The notes: generated from the sequence alone by a model not told the origin. Positions 7,108-15,291 are shown, counted from the first letter of the stretch. The stretch is DNA of 64,000 bases from Aeromonas tecta (GCF_000820185.1 NZ_CDCA01000010.1:207116-271115), one strand, 5' to 3'. Numbers and translations: made by a program.

Positions 7108-7124
7108 CCTTAAAGGGGTAGGGC

Positions 7125-7691
7125 ATGGATAACTTGAACTTGAGCGCCGAGGAATTGAGGGACTTTCGCCGTGTGCTGGGGTGGTCACAACAGCGCATGG
7201 CGGATGAGCTGGACGTAGCCAGGAACACCGTCAACCGGATGGAGCAAGGCCACATGGCTATTGAGCGCCGCACCGCCTTGTCCGTGCGCTATCTGGCGTG
7301 GCATCACTCCATGATTGAGAGGATCCCCACCAAGCTTGAACCGGCTGAGGCGACCGTGCCGGTCGTTCCAGAACTTGGAGACAGCCACAAGCAGGTTGAT
7401 CTGCCGCTTGCCTTTGCCGATGCGCCTGAACCCGTCAAGAAAGCCTGGGAGATATATGCTCCAGTTTTTCGGTGTCATCCTGACTTTGCCCAGTTCGAGC
7501 CTCGTTACTTCAAGGTGTTCGGGTCGCTGGATCCGGATTACTCGTATCTGTTCATGCTGCAATTGCTCGAACGTCTCCAGGTCATGGCTTTCACCCAATC
7601 TGGCCCTGTCAGCATCTTTGAAATGTTGAATTACAAAAACTTGCGTGAGTATGGTCAGAAGCTTTACAAGGCCAATCCGGCTTGGCACTGA
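7125..7691 (+). CDS. Phage HTH transcriptional regulator (XRE-like)
   Basis: 188 residues. The N-terminal third is a helix-turn-helix of the Cro/C1 type: LSAEELRDFRRVLGWSQQ, then MADELDVARNTVNRMEQG, about residues 5-45. The C-terminal part (about 75-188) is of no family recognised and may mediate dimerisation or sensing. Two identical palindromes lie directly upstream around its own promoter, so autoregulation is likely. Further degenerate copies of the palindrome occur inside the phage genes. It is co-directional with the structural genes, unlike the divergent RstR of CTX. Confidence 0.82.
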   Translation: MDNLNLSAEELRDFRRVLGWSQQRMADELDVARNTVNRMEQGHMAIERRTALSVRYLAWHHSMIERIPTKLEPAEATVPVVPELGDSHKQVDLPLAFADAPEPVKKAWEIYAPVFRCHPDFAQFEPRYFKVFGSLDPDYSYLFMLQLLERLQVMAFTQSGPVSIFEMLNYKNLREYGQKLYKANPAWH

Positions 7692-8004
7692 GTCAGGTAG
7701 TCACCCGAGGCAAACGAGCGGCCGAAGGCCATGGCGAGTATAAGGCGGTTCGCTGATGTCGATTGTCGTGACGTCGGTGGGACCGCCGCAACTTCTTTGG
7801 CATGCTGCTGTGGGGCAAGCGCCGATCCTTTCCCTGCAAAACCGGCAGTTGGGGCGTTCACAATCAGATGCTGGTTGGCGCCTCAGCGCCCGAAAATGCC
7901 AAACAGGGTGTTCCATTATCTCTGACGCCGATAAACGGGGTTATCGGCATAACGTTCTGCACCGGTTGCTCCTCGATGGCGTGGCCACGATAGATTATCC
8001 CGTC
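7692..8004. other. Non-coding right end of the prophage
   Basis: No supported ORF. A perfect 8-bp hairpin lies at 7927-7948 (GCCGATAA, loop ACGGGG, TTATCGGC) and a smaller one at 7877-7890 (GGCGC, CTCA, GCGCC). Inovirus intergenic regions carry origin and packaging hairpins, so these are candidates. The stretch ends at the dif site. Confidence 0.5.
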
Positions 8005-8032
8005 ACCGCGCATAATGTATATTATGTTAAAT
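8005..8032 (+). other. dif: dif recombination site (XerC arm, centre, XerD arm)
   Basis: ACCGCGCATAA, TGTATA and TTATGTTAAAT in direct succession. Compared with E. coli dif as remembered (GGTGCGCATAA, TGTATA, TTATGTTAAAT) only the first three bases differ, so 25 of 28 match and the XerD arm is identical. XerC and XerD resolve chromosome dimers here, and filamentous phages use it as integration site. Its place at the right edge of the inovirus genes fits a prophage junction that restores dif. Confidence 0.9.
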
Positions 8033-8354
8033 TAAATACTCTTAGTTGCTTACTTCGGGTGGTGTGTTGAGTGCATTTACTTCATCATCATTAAGTAAGT
8101 GCCCGAGACAAAAGTTTATCTACGCACTCATCCAGTTGGCAGCACTAGATCGACAGTGCCAGTCCTTTTATGGACTGTATGTTACTTTTTGCTACCGCTT
8201 TCATAGTTCGAGTCATGATCCCTTGATTGCTTTTAACTAAAACTGACCCCATTTTTTCATTCCTTAGAAAATGGACGCTCATTCCATACCTGCATTATAA
8301 AACCCCCGTATTCACCAAGAACATCCCTCCCCTAACGATGCCTTGAGCATCGTT
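8033..8354. other. Intergenic region right of dif
   Basis: AT-rich with no convincing gene. A hairpin CAGTCC/GGACTG lies near 8160-8185, and an 8-bp stem AACGATGC/GCATCGTT at 8334-8354 overlaps the stop of the hxlR-type gene, perhaps as a weak terminator without a T-run. Confidence 0.5.
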
Positions 8355-8801
8355 TCATATTACCTTTTGCACTTCAGTGGCCGCCGCCGGCAACACAGAA
8401 CCATCACTTGCGTATGGAATCATGCGCGGAACTGGTACTCCGGTGCGCTTATCAATCAGCACCGAATAACGTTCGCCATGCTCGAACAAATGATCTTCAC
8501 CCCATTGACGCAGCGCCACCATCACGGGAAACAAGCTTTCCCCCTGCGGTGTCAGCACATATTCCTGATAAGCCGTACCGTCTGAGGCGTCCTGCATGGC
8601 AAGGATGCCCGCATCGACCAGTTTGCGCAGCCGATCGGACAGGATGTTGCGCGCAACACCCAAGCTCCGCTGAAAATCACCAAAGCGGCGCATGCCATCG
8701 AAGGCATCGCGCACTATGAGTAACGACCAGCGATCGCCGATCAGATTGAGTGAGCGCGCAACGGGACAAGGTTCATCGTTCATGGGTTTCTGGGTCGCCA
8801 T
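8355..8801 (-). CDS. HxlR-family transcriptional regulator
   Basis: 148 residues from ATG 8801, chosen because AGGAGA precedes it; the frame is open to 8867. The hallmark HxlR sequence is visible: CPVARSLNLIGDRWSLLIVRDAFDGMRRF followed by a winged-helix core (LSDRLRKLVDAGIL) and a beta wing (YVLTPQGESLFPV). These regulators often sense reactive electrophiles or small aromatic compounds. The gene is divergent from an MFS transporter with a 111-bp gap, suggesting it controls the exporter. Confidence 0.88.
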   Translation of the reverse strand: MATQKPMNDEPCPVARSLNLIGDRWSLLIVRDAFDGMRRFGDFQRSLGVARNILSDRLRKLVDAGILAMQDASDGTAYQEYVLTPQGESLFPVMVALRQWGEDHLFEHGERYSVLIDKRTGVPVPRMIPYASDGSVLPAAATEVQKVI

Positions 8802-8835
8802 GGGATCTCCTGGATGGTTAATGTTGGCAAATACG

Positions 8836-8892
8836 CAGTTGCATTTTAAAACTACACCATCTAGCATTCAACTAGTCTTATTTTGCAACTAG
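8836..8892. promoter_or_regulatory. Candidate operator region between hxlR-type and MFS genes
   Basis: CAACTAG occurs twice as a direct repeat (8869-8875, 8886-8892), 17 bp apart. A related inverted half, CAGTTGCA, lies at 8836-8843. The gap holds both divergent promoters. Confidence 0.35.
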
Positions 8893-8912
8893 ATTGAAAG
8901 GGATGTGGGATC

Positions 8913-10151
8913 ATGAAATCGAATCTTTCCTTACCGTCATACCAAGGCGACGCACTGCTCAAGCCAGCAGGCATGCCAAGCAGCTTGGTGTGGTTGTTTG
9001 CCGTCGCCAGTGGCCTCTGCGTGGCAAACGTCTATTACGCTCAACCCCTGCTGGATGCGCTGGCACTGGATTTCGGGATCAGCTATGCCGCAGTAGGTGG
9101 CGTGATCACCGCCACCCAGGTCGGTTGCGCGCTGGCCTTGTTATTGCTGGTGCCACTCGGCGACATAATGAATCGCCGCCACCTCATGGGGATGCAGCTG
9201 CTGGCGCTGGTGAGTGCACTGGTGGCAGTAAGCATGGCCCAGTCTGCGACGGCGCTGCTGGCAGGCATGCTCGCGGTGGGCTTGCTGGGTACGGCGATGA
9301 CCCAGGGGCTCATCGCCTATGCGGCGAGCGCAGCCGCCCCCCATGAGCAAGGACGGGTCGTCGGCGCAGCCCAGAGCGGCGTGTTTATCGGTCTGCTGCT
9401 CGCCCGTGTGTTTGCCGGTGGCATCAGCGATCTGGCTGGCTGGCGCGGTGTTTACCTCTGCGCCGCCATGCTGATGCTGGCTATTGCGTTGCCGCTGTGG
9501 CGCCGGCTCCCCACCCCGGCCACTACGCCTGGCTCCCTGAGTTACACAGGGCTTATCCACTCCATGCTGATGCTGCTTTTGCAGGAAAAGACGCTGCAGG
9601 TGCGCGGTGTGCTCGCGCTGCTGATGTTTGCTGCATTCAACATCTTCTGGAGCGCGCTGGTGCTGCCGCTAAGTGCCCCACCCTATGGCTTCTCCCACAC
9701 CGCCATCGGCGCCTTTGGCTTGGTCGGTGTAATCGGTGCCCTGGCTGCCGCACGCGCCGGGACATGGGCTGACCGTGGGTATGCCGAGCGCACCAGTGCG
9801 CTGGCATTGATGTCGCTGCTGCTCGCCTGGTTACCGCTGTCGCTGATGGAGTGGTCACTTTGGGCTCTGGTGATTGGCATAGTGCTGCTCGATCTCGGCG
9901 GCCAGGCACTGCACGTCACCAATCAGAGCATGATTTTCCGTACTCGACCCGAAGCCCACAGCCGACTGGTCGGCCTCTATATGCTGTTCTACGCGATCGG
10001 CAGCGGGCTAGGCGCACTCGCCACCACGGCAACCTATGCACATGCGGGCTGGCAGGGCGTGTGCCTGCTGGGTACAGTGGTCAGCCTGTTGGCACTGTTG
10101 TTCTGGTGGGTGACGCGCCCGCCCCTGCCCACGGCTGTGGCTCGGCCTTAA
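8913..10151 (+). CDS. MFS transporter, probable drug/metabolite exporter
   Basis: 412 residues with about 12 hydrophobic spans. The cytoplasmic loop after the second span carries the MFS signature GDIMNRR (about residues 87-93). NVYYAQPLLDALA near the first span is typical of the YgaY/YnfM-like group of proton-driven exporters. Start ATG 8913 has a GGGA-rich ribosome site. It is followed after 22 bp by a PLP decarboxylase gene, so the two are probably one transcript under the divergent HxlR-type regulator. The substrate cannot be read from the sequence. Confidence 0.88.
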   Translation: MKSNLSLPSYQGDALLKPAGMPSSLVWLFAVASGLCVANVYYAQPLLDALALDFGISYAAVGGVITATQVGCALALLLLVPLGDIMNRRHLMGMQLLALVSALVAVSMAQSATALLAGMLAVGLLGTAMTQGLIAYAASAAAPHEQGRVVGAAQSGVFIGLLLARVFAGGISDLAGWRGVYLCAAMLMLAIALPLWRRLPTPATTPGSLSYTGLIHSMLMLLLQEKTLQVRGVLALLMFAAFNIFWSALVLPLSAPPYGFSHTAIGAFGLVGVIGALAAARAGTWADRGYAERTSALALMSLLLAWLPLSLMEWSLWALVIGIVLLDLGGQALHVTNQSMIFRTRPEAHSRLVGLYMLFYAIGSGLGALATTATYAHAGWQGVCLLGTVVSLLALLFWWVTRPPLPTAVARP

Positions 10152-10173
10152 ACACAAACAAAGGGATATTCAA

Positions 10174-11535
10174 ATGAACGAAATGGAATTACTGGCCCAA
10201 GCCGATATGCGCGGTCTTCGCTATACCGAAACCAATGGTCAGCGTCGGGTGTTTCCTTCGGACGAAGCGATTGCAGCCTTGGTGGCATTTGACGAGCCGT
10301 TGCCCGAACAAGGTTTGCCTGCCGACGACACGCTGGCGCTGCTGGATGAGGTCGGTTCACCCGCGACGACCGCGTCCAACGGTCCGCGCTACTTCGGTTT
10401 TGTCATAGGCGCGGCATTACCCGCCGCAGCGGCGGCGGAACGGCTGATATCAGCCTGGGATCAATGCGCTTCCACATTCGACAATTCACCGGTATCGGCC
10501 ACCCTGGAGCGCGTGGCCAGCCGCTGGGTACTCGATGCACTGGATCTACCCCGTGATAGTGCCGTCGGTTTTGGCACCAGCGCCACGGCCTGCACCTTGA
10601 CCGCGCTCGCCGTCGCTCGACGCGAGTTACTCGCACGCCTTGGATGGAATCTGGATGACCAGGGGTTAAACGGCGCGCCTGAGATCCGGGTGGTGATCTC
10701 CGAGTTGACCCACATCACGGTCAAGAAGGCATTGCGAGTGCTCGGTTTTGGGAAGCACCATATCCTCCAGGCCCCCGTCGATGGCCAAGGTCGAATCGAT
10801 GCGACCCTAGTGCCGCCACTTGATGACCGTACCATTCTCTGTCTCCAAGCTGGCGAGGTGAATACCGGCGCATTCGATCCGTTCGAGCAGATCATACCCC
10901 ATGCCAAAAAGGCCGGTGCCTGGGTTCATGTGGATGGCGCATTTGGCCTCTGGGCACGAGCTTCGTCACTGGCCGGCCTGACCCAGGGCATCGAGCTTGC
11001 TGATAGCTGGACAACCGACGCCCACAAATGGCTGAACACCCCCTATGACTGCGCCATGACCATCTGCCGCCACGTAGGGGCACTGGCCGAGGCAATGAAC
11101 AGCGATGCGGCCTATTCCAGCGCCAGCGTGGATGCGCAGAAGAACCTCACCCTTGAGTTCTCGCGCCGGCCGCGCGGCATTCTGGTATGGGCGGCGTTGC
11201 GCAGCCTGGGACGCGATGGCATTGCCAAGCTCGTGGAGCAGCACTGCGCGCAAGCGCGCCGCATTGGCGATGGCCTGGCGCAGACAGGCTTTGACGTGCT
11301 TAACGCGGTCACCCTCAACCAGGTGCTGTTTCGCTGCACGACCGATGTGCAGACAGTGGCGGTGCGCACCGCGGTACAGCAATCCGGTGAGGCTTGGTTC
11401 GGCGGCACCGTTTGGCAAGGACGACCCGCCATGCGAGTCAGCCTATCGTCTTGGCGAACCCAAGATACGGATGTGGAGGCGCTGCTGGCCTTGCTGGTAA
11501 GGGTAAAGAGTGCGACCACCGATGTTTCTTTATGA
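10174..11535 (+). CDS. PLP-dependent decarboxylase, group II family
   Basis: 453 residues. The fold-type I PLP core is clear: HVDGAFGLWA with the cofactor-binding aspartate (about residue 252) and SWTTDAHKWLNTPYDC with the Schiff-base lysine (about residue 289). This is the glutamate/aromatic-amino-acid decarboxylase family (PF00282). GFGTSATACTLTAL (about 130-143) binds the PLP phosphate. Co-directional and close to the MFS gene, which may export the product or a related compound. The amino-acid substrate is not evident. Confidence 0.85.
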   Translation: MNEMELLAQADMRGLRYTETNGQRRVFPSDEAIAALVAFDEPLPEQGLPADDTLALLDEVGSPATTASNGPRYFGFVIGAALPAAAAAERLISAWDQCASTFDNSPVSATLERVASRWVLDALDLPRDSAVGFGTSATACTLTALAVARRELLARLGWNLDDQGLNGAPEIRVVISELTHITVKKALRVLGFGKHHILQAPVDGQGRIDATLVPPLDDRTILCLQAGEVNTGAFDPFEQIIPHAKKAGAWVHVDGAFGLWARASSLAGLTQGIELADSWTTDAHKWLNTPYDCAMTICRHVGALAEAMNSDAAYSSASVDAQKNLTLEFSRRPRGILVWAALRSLGRDGIAKLVEQHCAQARRIGDGLAQTGFDVLNAVTLNQVLFRCTTDVQTVAVRTAVQQSGEAWFGGTVWQGRPAMRVSLSSWRTQDTDVEALLALLVRVKSATTDVSL

Positions 11536-12158
11536 TACTAAACTGAACAAAATTATGGACTTAACCTATCCAGGCTAGCTTGGCGTCATATGTAATCTAA
11601 CCCATCCAGCAGGTTGGCAAAGGTATGGTTGTTGTTGGTATACGCGCCGCGCCACATGCGGAGCGTATGCCTCAACCTATACCTCAGCCATGGTGGTGAG
11701 AGTTGCGAGGCTGCGCGACCCTCTTGTCGTGGCCTTTGTCGCCTTTACACGACTGAATCTGGTGAAAACATTGCAAGAAAAAGTCGATAAACCTGCCCAG
11801 TCCAGTAGAAACAGTAAGAAGGTTAGGCGAAACCTCAAACTGGTCATCCACAATCCTCAGTAGCCAGTCATCGAGTGAAAGCGTCGATGTATTTTATGAG
11901 CTCACCCGCCCAGCCCCGTGATAAAAATCACCCCATTTATGCTTATGATCTCAGCTCATGAAGTTGAATGGGATAAGTGTAATTTGATCTTTATTTTTTC
12001 CATTAAAATCATTTAGATAATGCCGTGAAGTGAATGAAATATCACGAAGCGAACATGTTCTAAACATAAGTTGAGTGAGGCAATCTTGTTTCCTGTTCCC
12101 ACTGATCGAACTGTGTATAATGGAAACAATTGATCCTATCCCCGACCGGATGTCTTAA
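11536..12158. other. Long intergenic region without a supported gene
   Basis: About 620 bp. Two overlapping frames near 11700-11865 stay open for 50-60 codons on both strands but lack good starts and known motifs; they may be remnants of a mobile gene. The last 220 bp are AT-rich and hold the lonH promoter region, with a -10 TATAAT at 12116-12121. This marks the border between the accessory block and conserved chromosome. Confidence 0.5.
12116..12121 (+). promoter_or_regulatory. -10 box of the lonH/ycbZ promoter
   Basis: TATAAT 37 bp upstream of the GTG start. No good -35 hexamer is seen at 16-18 bp. Confidence 0.4.
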
Positions 12159-14135
12159 GTGGCTGAATTAGCATCAGAACAACTAAAACCCGCTTTTGCG
12201 ATTGAGCAGTTTCCTGCGCTCAGTGAGCTCGACCCCATCCCTTTCGCAGCCCTGCAACCCAGAGCCATTTCTGGCATCAAACGGCTGGCCAGTTTCGATG
12301 GTGACTGCCCGGTCATGCTGCTCAACGGCTTCCCCGGCGCCGATTATGAGAGCGTTTGCCAGACGCTGATCGCCGCCTCCAATGGCAAAGATGGCGACCT
12401 GTTCGATCTTTGCTATACCGAGAACCTCAACAACCCGTTCAAACCTATCTGGCTGCGCCTGCAACCCGGCACCGGGTTCGAGTTTTGCGAGATGGTGGGC
12501 GAACTGCTCAAGCTGATGAGTCATCATCTGGATGCCGAGCGTCTGGTCACCAGGATCATCCGCAAACAGGAAAATGACCCCAAGATCGTGGATTTTCTCT
12601 CCGATCTGGCGGCGCACGTAGCGCAGGGACTCGAGTTCCAGCATCCCGTGCTCATCAATCTGCTGATCCATCATGAGGAGCAGCAAGCCCCGGTCATCTA
12701 TGGTCGGGATCTGAACTGGGACACCCTGTTCGGCTCCATCAACTACCAGACCGAACAAGGCTCCGTCTATGCCAACCAGCACCTGCTGGAGCCGGGTCTG
12801 ATGCGCGAAGCCAACGGCGGCTATCTTATCTTGCAACTCGATGAGCTGCTCGATCAGCCCCATCTCTGGTTCAAGCTCAAGAATGCCATGTTCAAGGGCG
12901 AGCTGGACTGGAATGCCTATCAGGAAGGCAAGACGCTGACTCCCTTCTTCGCCCCCGAGGCGACCCCCATTCGGCTCAAGCTGATCCTGGTAGGCGATCG
13001 CCTCGAGGTAGCCGAATTCCAGATGCTGGACCGGGACATGTCGGAGCGCATCTTCCTGCGGGCTGACCTCGTGTCCGAGGTGGATATTGAAGAAGATCTG
13101 CCGGCCTTCCTGCAATACTTGGCCTGGGTGCGAGTACGCTGGAACCTGCTGGATTTCACTCCAGCCGCCCTCCTCGCCCTCTGTCGTCATGCCAGCCGGT
13201 TGTGCGATCATCAAGAGTGGTTAGCCCTCTCCGAGGTGCAACTCAGTGCCCTCATGCGCATGGCCGATAGCCTAGCCCGCGAGATGGAGGCCGAGGCCGT
13301 CACCGATGAGCACATTCTGCTTGCCCTGGAAGAGCAGGACTATCGCCTCAACTACCTGGTGGAGCAATCCGATCAGGGGGTTATCGATGGCCAGATCCTG
13401 CTGCAGACCGATGGCGAGGAGATCGGCCAGATCAACGGTCTGTCGGTCATCCAAGTCGCCGGCCACCCCTATGATTTCGGCGAGCCCGTCCGCCTGACCG
13501 CCACCGTGCATCTGGGTGACGGCGACGTGGCGGATATCGAGCGCAAAGCCGAGCTGGCCGGTCACATCCATGCCAAGGCGATGATGATCATCCACGGTTA
13601 TCTCTCCAATAAATTTGGTGCAGAGAACCCCTCGCCGCTCTCGGCCAACCTGGTATTCGAGCAGTCCTACCATGAAATCGATGGGGACAGCGCCTCCCTG
13701 ACCGGTCTGTGCGCCCTGCTCTCCGCCCTCGCCCGCCAACCCATTTATCAGCACTTCGCGGTGACCGGCGCGGTCGATCAGTTTGGCAATGTGCAGGCCG
13801 TGGGCGGCGTGAACGAGAAGATCGAAGGTTTCTTCCGGGTGTGCAAGATCCACGGCATCACCGGCAAGCAAGGCATCATCCTGCCCAGCACCAATGTCCA
13901 GCAACTCAACCTCTCCGATGAGGTGATTGCCGCCGTCGAAGCAGGCCAGTTCCATATCCACCCGGTGGATCATGTGGATGAGGCCATCGAGTTGCTGACC
14001 GGGTGTGTGGCCGGTGAGCCGGATATGCCGGATACCCTATTTGGTCGCATCCAGGACAGACTGGATGAACTCAATGGCACCTCCCCCAAAAGCGGGCTGC
14101 TGCGCAGCCTGTTGGGCCGCCTATTCGGCTTGTAA
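12159..14135 (+). CDS. ycbZ: Lon-related putative ATP-dependent protease LonH (YcbZ)
   Basis: 658 residues from GTG 12159. The C-terminal part (about 430-620) is the Lon peptidase domain: the catalytic serine lies in EIDGDSASL (about residue 511) and the lysine in VGGVNEKIEGF (about 553). The N-terminal part has a degenerate AAA region: VMLLNGFPGADY takes the Walker A position but lacks GKS/T, so ATP hydrolysis is doubtful. E. coli YcbZ is the close relative and also sits next to fabA. Somewhat longer than E. coli YcbZ (586 residues). Confidence 0.9.
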   Translation: MAELASEQLKPAFAIEQFPALSELDPIPFAALQPRAISGIKRLASFDGDCPVMLLNGFPGADYESVCQTLIAASNGKDGDLFDLCYTENLNNPFKPIWLRLQPGTGFEFCEMVGELLKLMSHHLDAERLVTRIIRKQENDPKIVDFLSDLAAHVAQGLEFQHPVLINLLIHHEEQQAPVIYGRDLNWDTLFGSINYQTEQGSVYANQHLLEPGLMREANGGYLILQLDELLDQPHLWFKLKNAMFKGELDWNAYQEGKTLTPFFAPEATPIRLKLILVGDRLEVAEFQMLDRDMSERIFLRADLVSEVDIEEDLPAFLQYLAWVRVRWNLLDFTPAALLALCRHASRLCDHQEWLALSEVQLSALMRMADSLAREMEAEAVTDEHILLALEEQDYRLNYLVEQSDQGVIDGQILLQTDGEEIGQINGLSVIQVAGHPYDFGEPVRLTATVHLGDGDVADIERKAELAGHIHAKAMMIIHGYLSNKFGAENPSPLSANLVFEQSYHEIDGDSASLTGLCALLSALARQPIYQHFAVTGAVDQFGNVQAVGGVNEKIEGFFRVCKIHGITGKQGIILPSTNVQQLNLSDEVIAAVEAGQFHIHPVDHVDEAIELLTGCVAGEPDMPDTLFGRIQDRLDELNGTSPKSGLLRSLLGRLFGL

Positions 14136-14152
14136 TAAAGAGATCGGAGTTG

Positions 14153-14176
14153 TTTAGCGCACAACTGTACGCTAAA
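14153..14176. promoter_or_regulatory. FabR-type operator upstream of fabA
   Basis: TTTAGCGCACA and TGTACGCTAAA flank a 2-nt centre, an 11-bp inverted repeat with one mismatch. It fits the FabR consensus AGCGNACA-NN-TGTNCGCT known from enterobacterial fabA and fabB. FabR represses unsaturated fatty acid synthesis. Confidence 0.8.
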
Positions 14177-14212
14177 TTGGCCCGGCTTTGACTCATATGA
14201 AGGATAAACAGC

Positions 14213-14773
14213 GTGACCCTAGATAACGACAGCATTCATCCCCGCCTTTCCCTGTGTGAACAAGGCAAAGAATCCTTTACCCGTGAAGAGCTGCTTGCCT
14301 GCAGCCGCGGCGAATTGTTTGGTGAGGGGAACAGCCAGCTGCCCGCCCCCAACATGCTGATGATGGATCGCATCGTCAAGATCACCGATAACGGTGGTGA
14401 ACACGGCAAAGGCGAGATCATCGCCGAGCTCGACATCACCCCGGATCTCTGGTTCTTCGGCTGCCATTTCCCAGGCGATCCGGTCATGCCAGGTTGTCTG
14501 GGTCTGGATGCCATGTGGCAGCTGGTCGGTTTCTTCCTCGGCTGGAAAGGCGGCCCGGGCAAAGGCCGGGCGCTGGGTGTGGGTGAAGTGAAATTCACAG
14601 GCCAGATCCTGCCGACCGCCAAGAAGGTCACCTACAAGATCACCTTCAAACGTGTCATCAACCGCAAGCTGGTGATGGGCATCGCCGATGGCGTGGTGGA
14701 AGTGGATGGTCGTCCCATCTACAGTGCAACCGATCTGAAAGTGGGCCTGTTCAAGGACACCACCGCATTCTAA
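14213..14773 (+). CDS. fabA: 3-hydroxydecanoyl-ACP dehydratase/isomerase
   Basis: Introduces the double bond of unsaturated fatty acids by dehydrating 3-hydroxydecanoyl-ACP and isomerising the product. Nearly identical in pattern to E. coli Fab[36 protein letters not shown] with the catalytic histidine (FFGCHF) and aspartate (GLDAMWQ), and [11 protein letters not shown]. 186 residues from GTG 14213, which has AAGGA at good spacing; this adds about 14 residues to the E. coli N-terminus. A FabR operator lies just upstream and a terminator just downstream, so it is probably its own transcript. Confidence 0.97.
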   Translation: MTLDNDSIHPRLSLCEQGKESFTREELLACSRGELFGEGNSQLPAPNMLMMDRIVKITDNGGEHGKGEIIAELDITPDLWFFGCHFPGDPVMPGCLGLDAMWQLVGFFLGWKGGPGKGRALGVGEVKFTGQILPTAKKVTYKITFKRVINRKLVMGIADGVVEVDGRPIYSATDLKVGLFKDTTAF

Positions 14774-14799
14774 GACTGGGTGTGTACACAGACCATGAG

Positions 14800-14825
14800 A
14801 AAGGGGCAACATCGTTGCCCCTTTT
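14800..14825 (+). terminator. fabA terminator
   Basis: AAAGGGGCAAC and GTTGCCCCTTT form an 11-bp stem with loop ATC and a T-tail. Confidence 0.93.
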
Positions 14826-14904
14826 CTATTGAAAGTGTTTGCAGCCCTGAGCTGACGCAAGCCGTTCTTCACATCGATGACGGCTGCTTTGAAGACAACG
14901 TAAA

Positions 14905-14921
14905 GGGGCCATCGTGGCCCC
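14905..14921 (-). terminator. Hairpin downstream of rmf
   Basis: GGGGCCA and TGGCCCC pair around TCG, 32 bp past the rmf stop. On the minus strand only a short TTT follows, so it is a modest terminator; on the plus strand the tail is CTTCCTTTT. Confidence 0.6.
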
Positions 14922-14952
14922 CTTCCTTTTGTAATGAGTGATGAAGTATCGG

Positions 14953-15132
14953 TTACTTCATGAAGAGGCCTGAGCCTCGCCCCTCCATGGCGTCGCGCCA
15001 ACCACCAAGCCAATGCCCTCTGGCATCCAGACATTGGTATGGACACGCTTCTTTTTGTTTGCCGACCACGCCAGCCTGATAACCACGAGCGCGAGCTCTT
15101 TCCAGACGGTCCCGTTTCTGTCTCTTCATCAT
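14953..15132 (-). CDS. rmf: Ribosome modulation factor
   Basis: 59 residues. In stationary phase RMF binds the 30S subunit and drives formation of 100S ribosome dimers. The translation reads MMKRQKRDRLERARARGY, then QAGVVGKQKEACPYQCL, then WLGGWRDAMEGR, matching E. coli RMF (KRQKRDRLERA, QAGIAGRSKEMCPYQ, WLGGWREAM) throughout. The start is at 15132 or the adjacent ATG at 15129; AGAGGG precedes both. fabA-rmf adjacency is as in E. coli, but here the two genes converge. Confidence 0.95.
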   Translation of the reverse strand: MMKRQKRDRLERARARGYQAGVVGKQKEACPYQCLDARGHWLGGWRDAMEGRGSGLFMK

Positions 15133-15157
15133 CTACGACCCTCTTCGTGGAACAAAA

Positions 15158-15186
15158 AAAGCGACCAAGTTTTCACCGGTCGCTTT
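15158..15186 (-). terminator. Terminator of the DUF3466 gene, overlapping the rmf start site
   Basis: On the minus strand AAAGCGACC and GGTCGCTTT form a 9-bp stem with an 11-nt loop, followed by a run of T. It ends transcription from the gene at 15292 and lies across the predicted rmf transcription start. Confidence 0.88.
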
Positions 15187-15188
15187 CA

Positions 15189-15217
15189 TCTTTACCCCAG
15201 GGGGGGAGAAGGGTCAA
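15189..15217 (-). promoter_or_regulatory. Candidate rmf promoter
   Basis: On the minus strand TTGACC (15217-15212) and TAAAGA (15194-15189) are 17 nt apart. The expected start near 15182 falls inside the first arm of the terminator hairpin, so rmf transcripts would not contain the whole hairpin. Confidence 0.6.
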
Positions 15218-15291
15218 ACAAAAAATGTCATGCTATTTCGGCAATGTGACACAAGATGCTGAACTGCATTAACTTTTAATGACACCTCTTT

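Larger units (their letters stand above)
6821..7124. other. Structured phage intergenic region
   Basis: About 300 bp without a convincing ORF. At 6905-6956 lies a nested hairpin: outer arms GGTGCGC (6909-6915) and GCGCACC (6946-6952), inner arms GCCAGC (6921-6926) and GCTGGC (6936-6941), with extra CCG/CGG pairing at the base. Such GC-rich cruciforms in filamentous phages mark the minus-strand origin or the packaging signal; the role here is inferred. The right part (7041-7107) holds the regulator promoter and operators. Confidence 0.6.
1..8032 (+). mobile_element. Inovirus (filamentous phage) prophage, left end outside the window
   Basis: The gene order is the classic filamentous phage one: replication protein, ssDNA-binding protein, small membrane protein, major coat protein, strong terminator, long adsorption protein, pVI-like protein, Zot/pI ATPase. 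A HTH regulator follows, and the element ends at a dif site at 8005-8032. Gene sizes, the signal-peptide coat protein and the terminator straight after it are all seen in the sequence. XerCD integration at dif is known for CTX-type phages and is inferred here from the position. The left attachment site is not visible, so the start at 1 is only the window edge. No toxin or other cargo gene was recognised. Confidence 0.88.

Noticed and set aside
7731-8240. Short plus-strand ORFs right of the phage regulator (for example 7731-7925, 7756-8070, 8046-8240)
   Set aside because: No ribosome sites, no family resemblance, and they run across the dif site.
8223-8270. ACTGACCCCATTTTTT as an insertion-sequence end
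   Set aside because: It resembles ends of some IS elements, but no matching inverted end or transposase is present.
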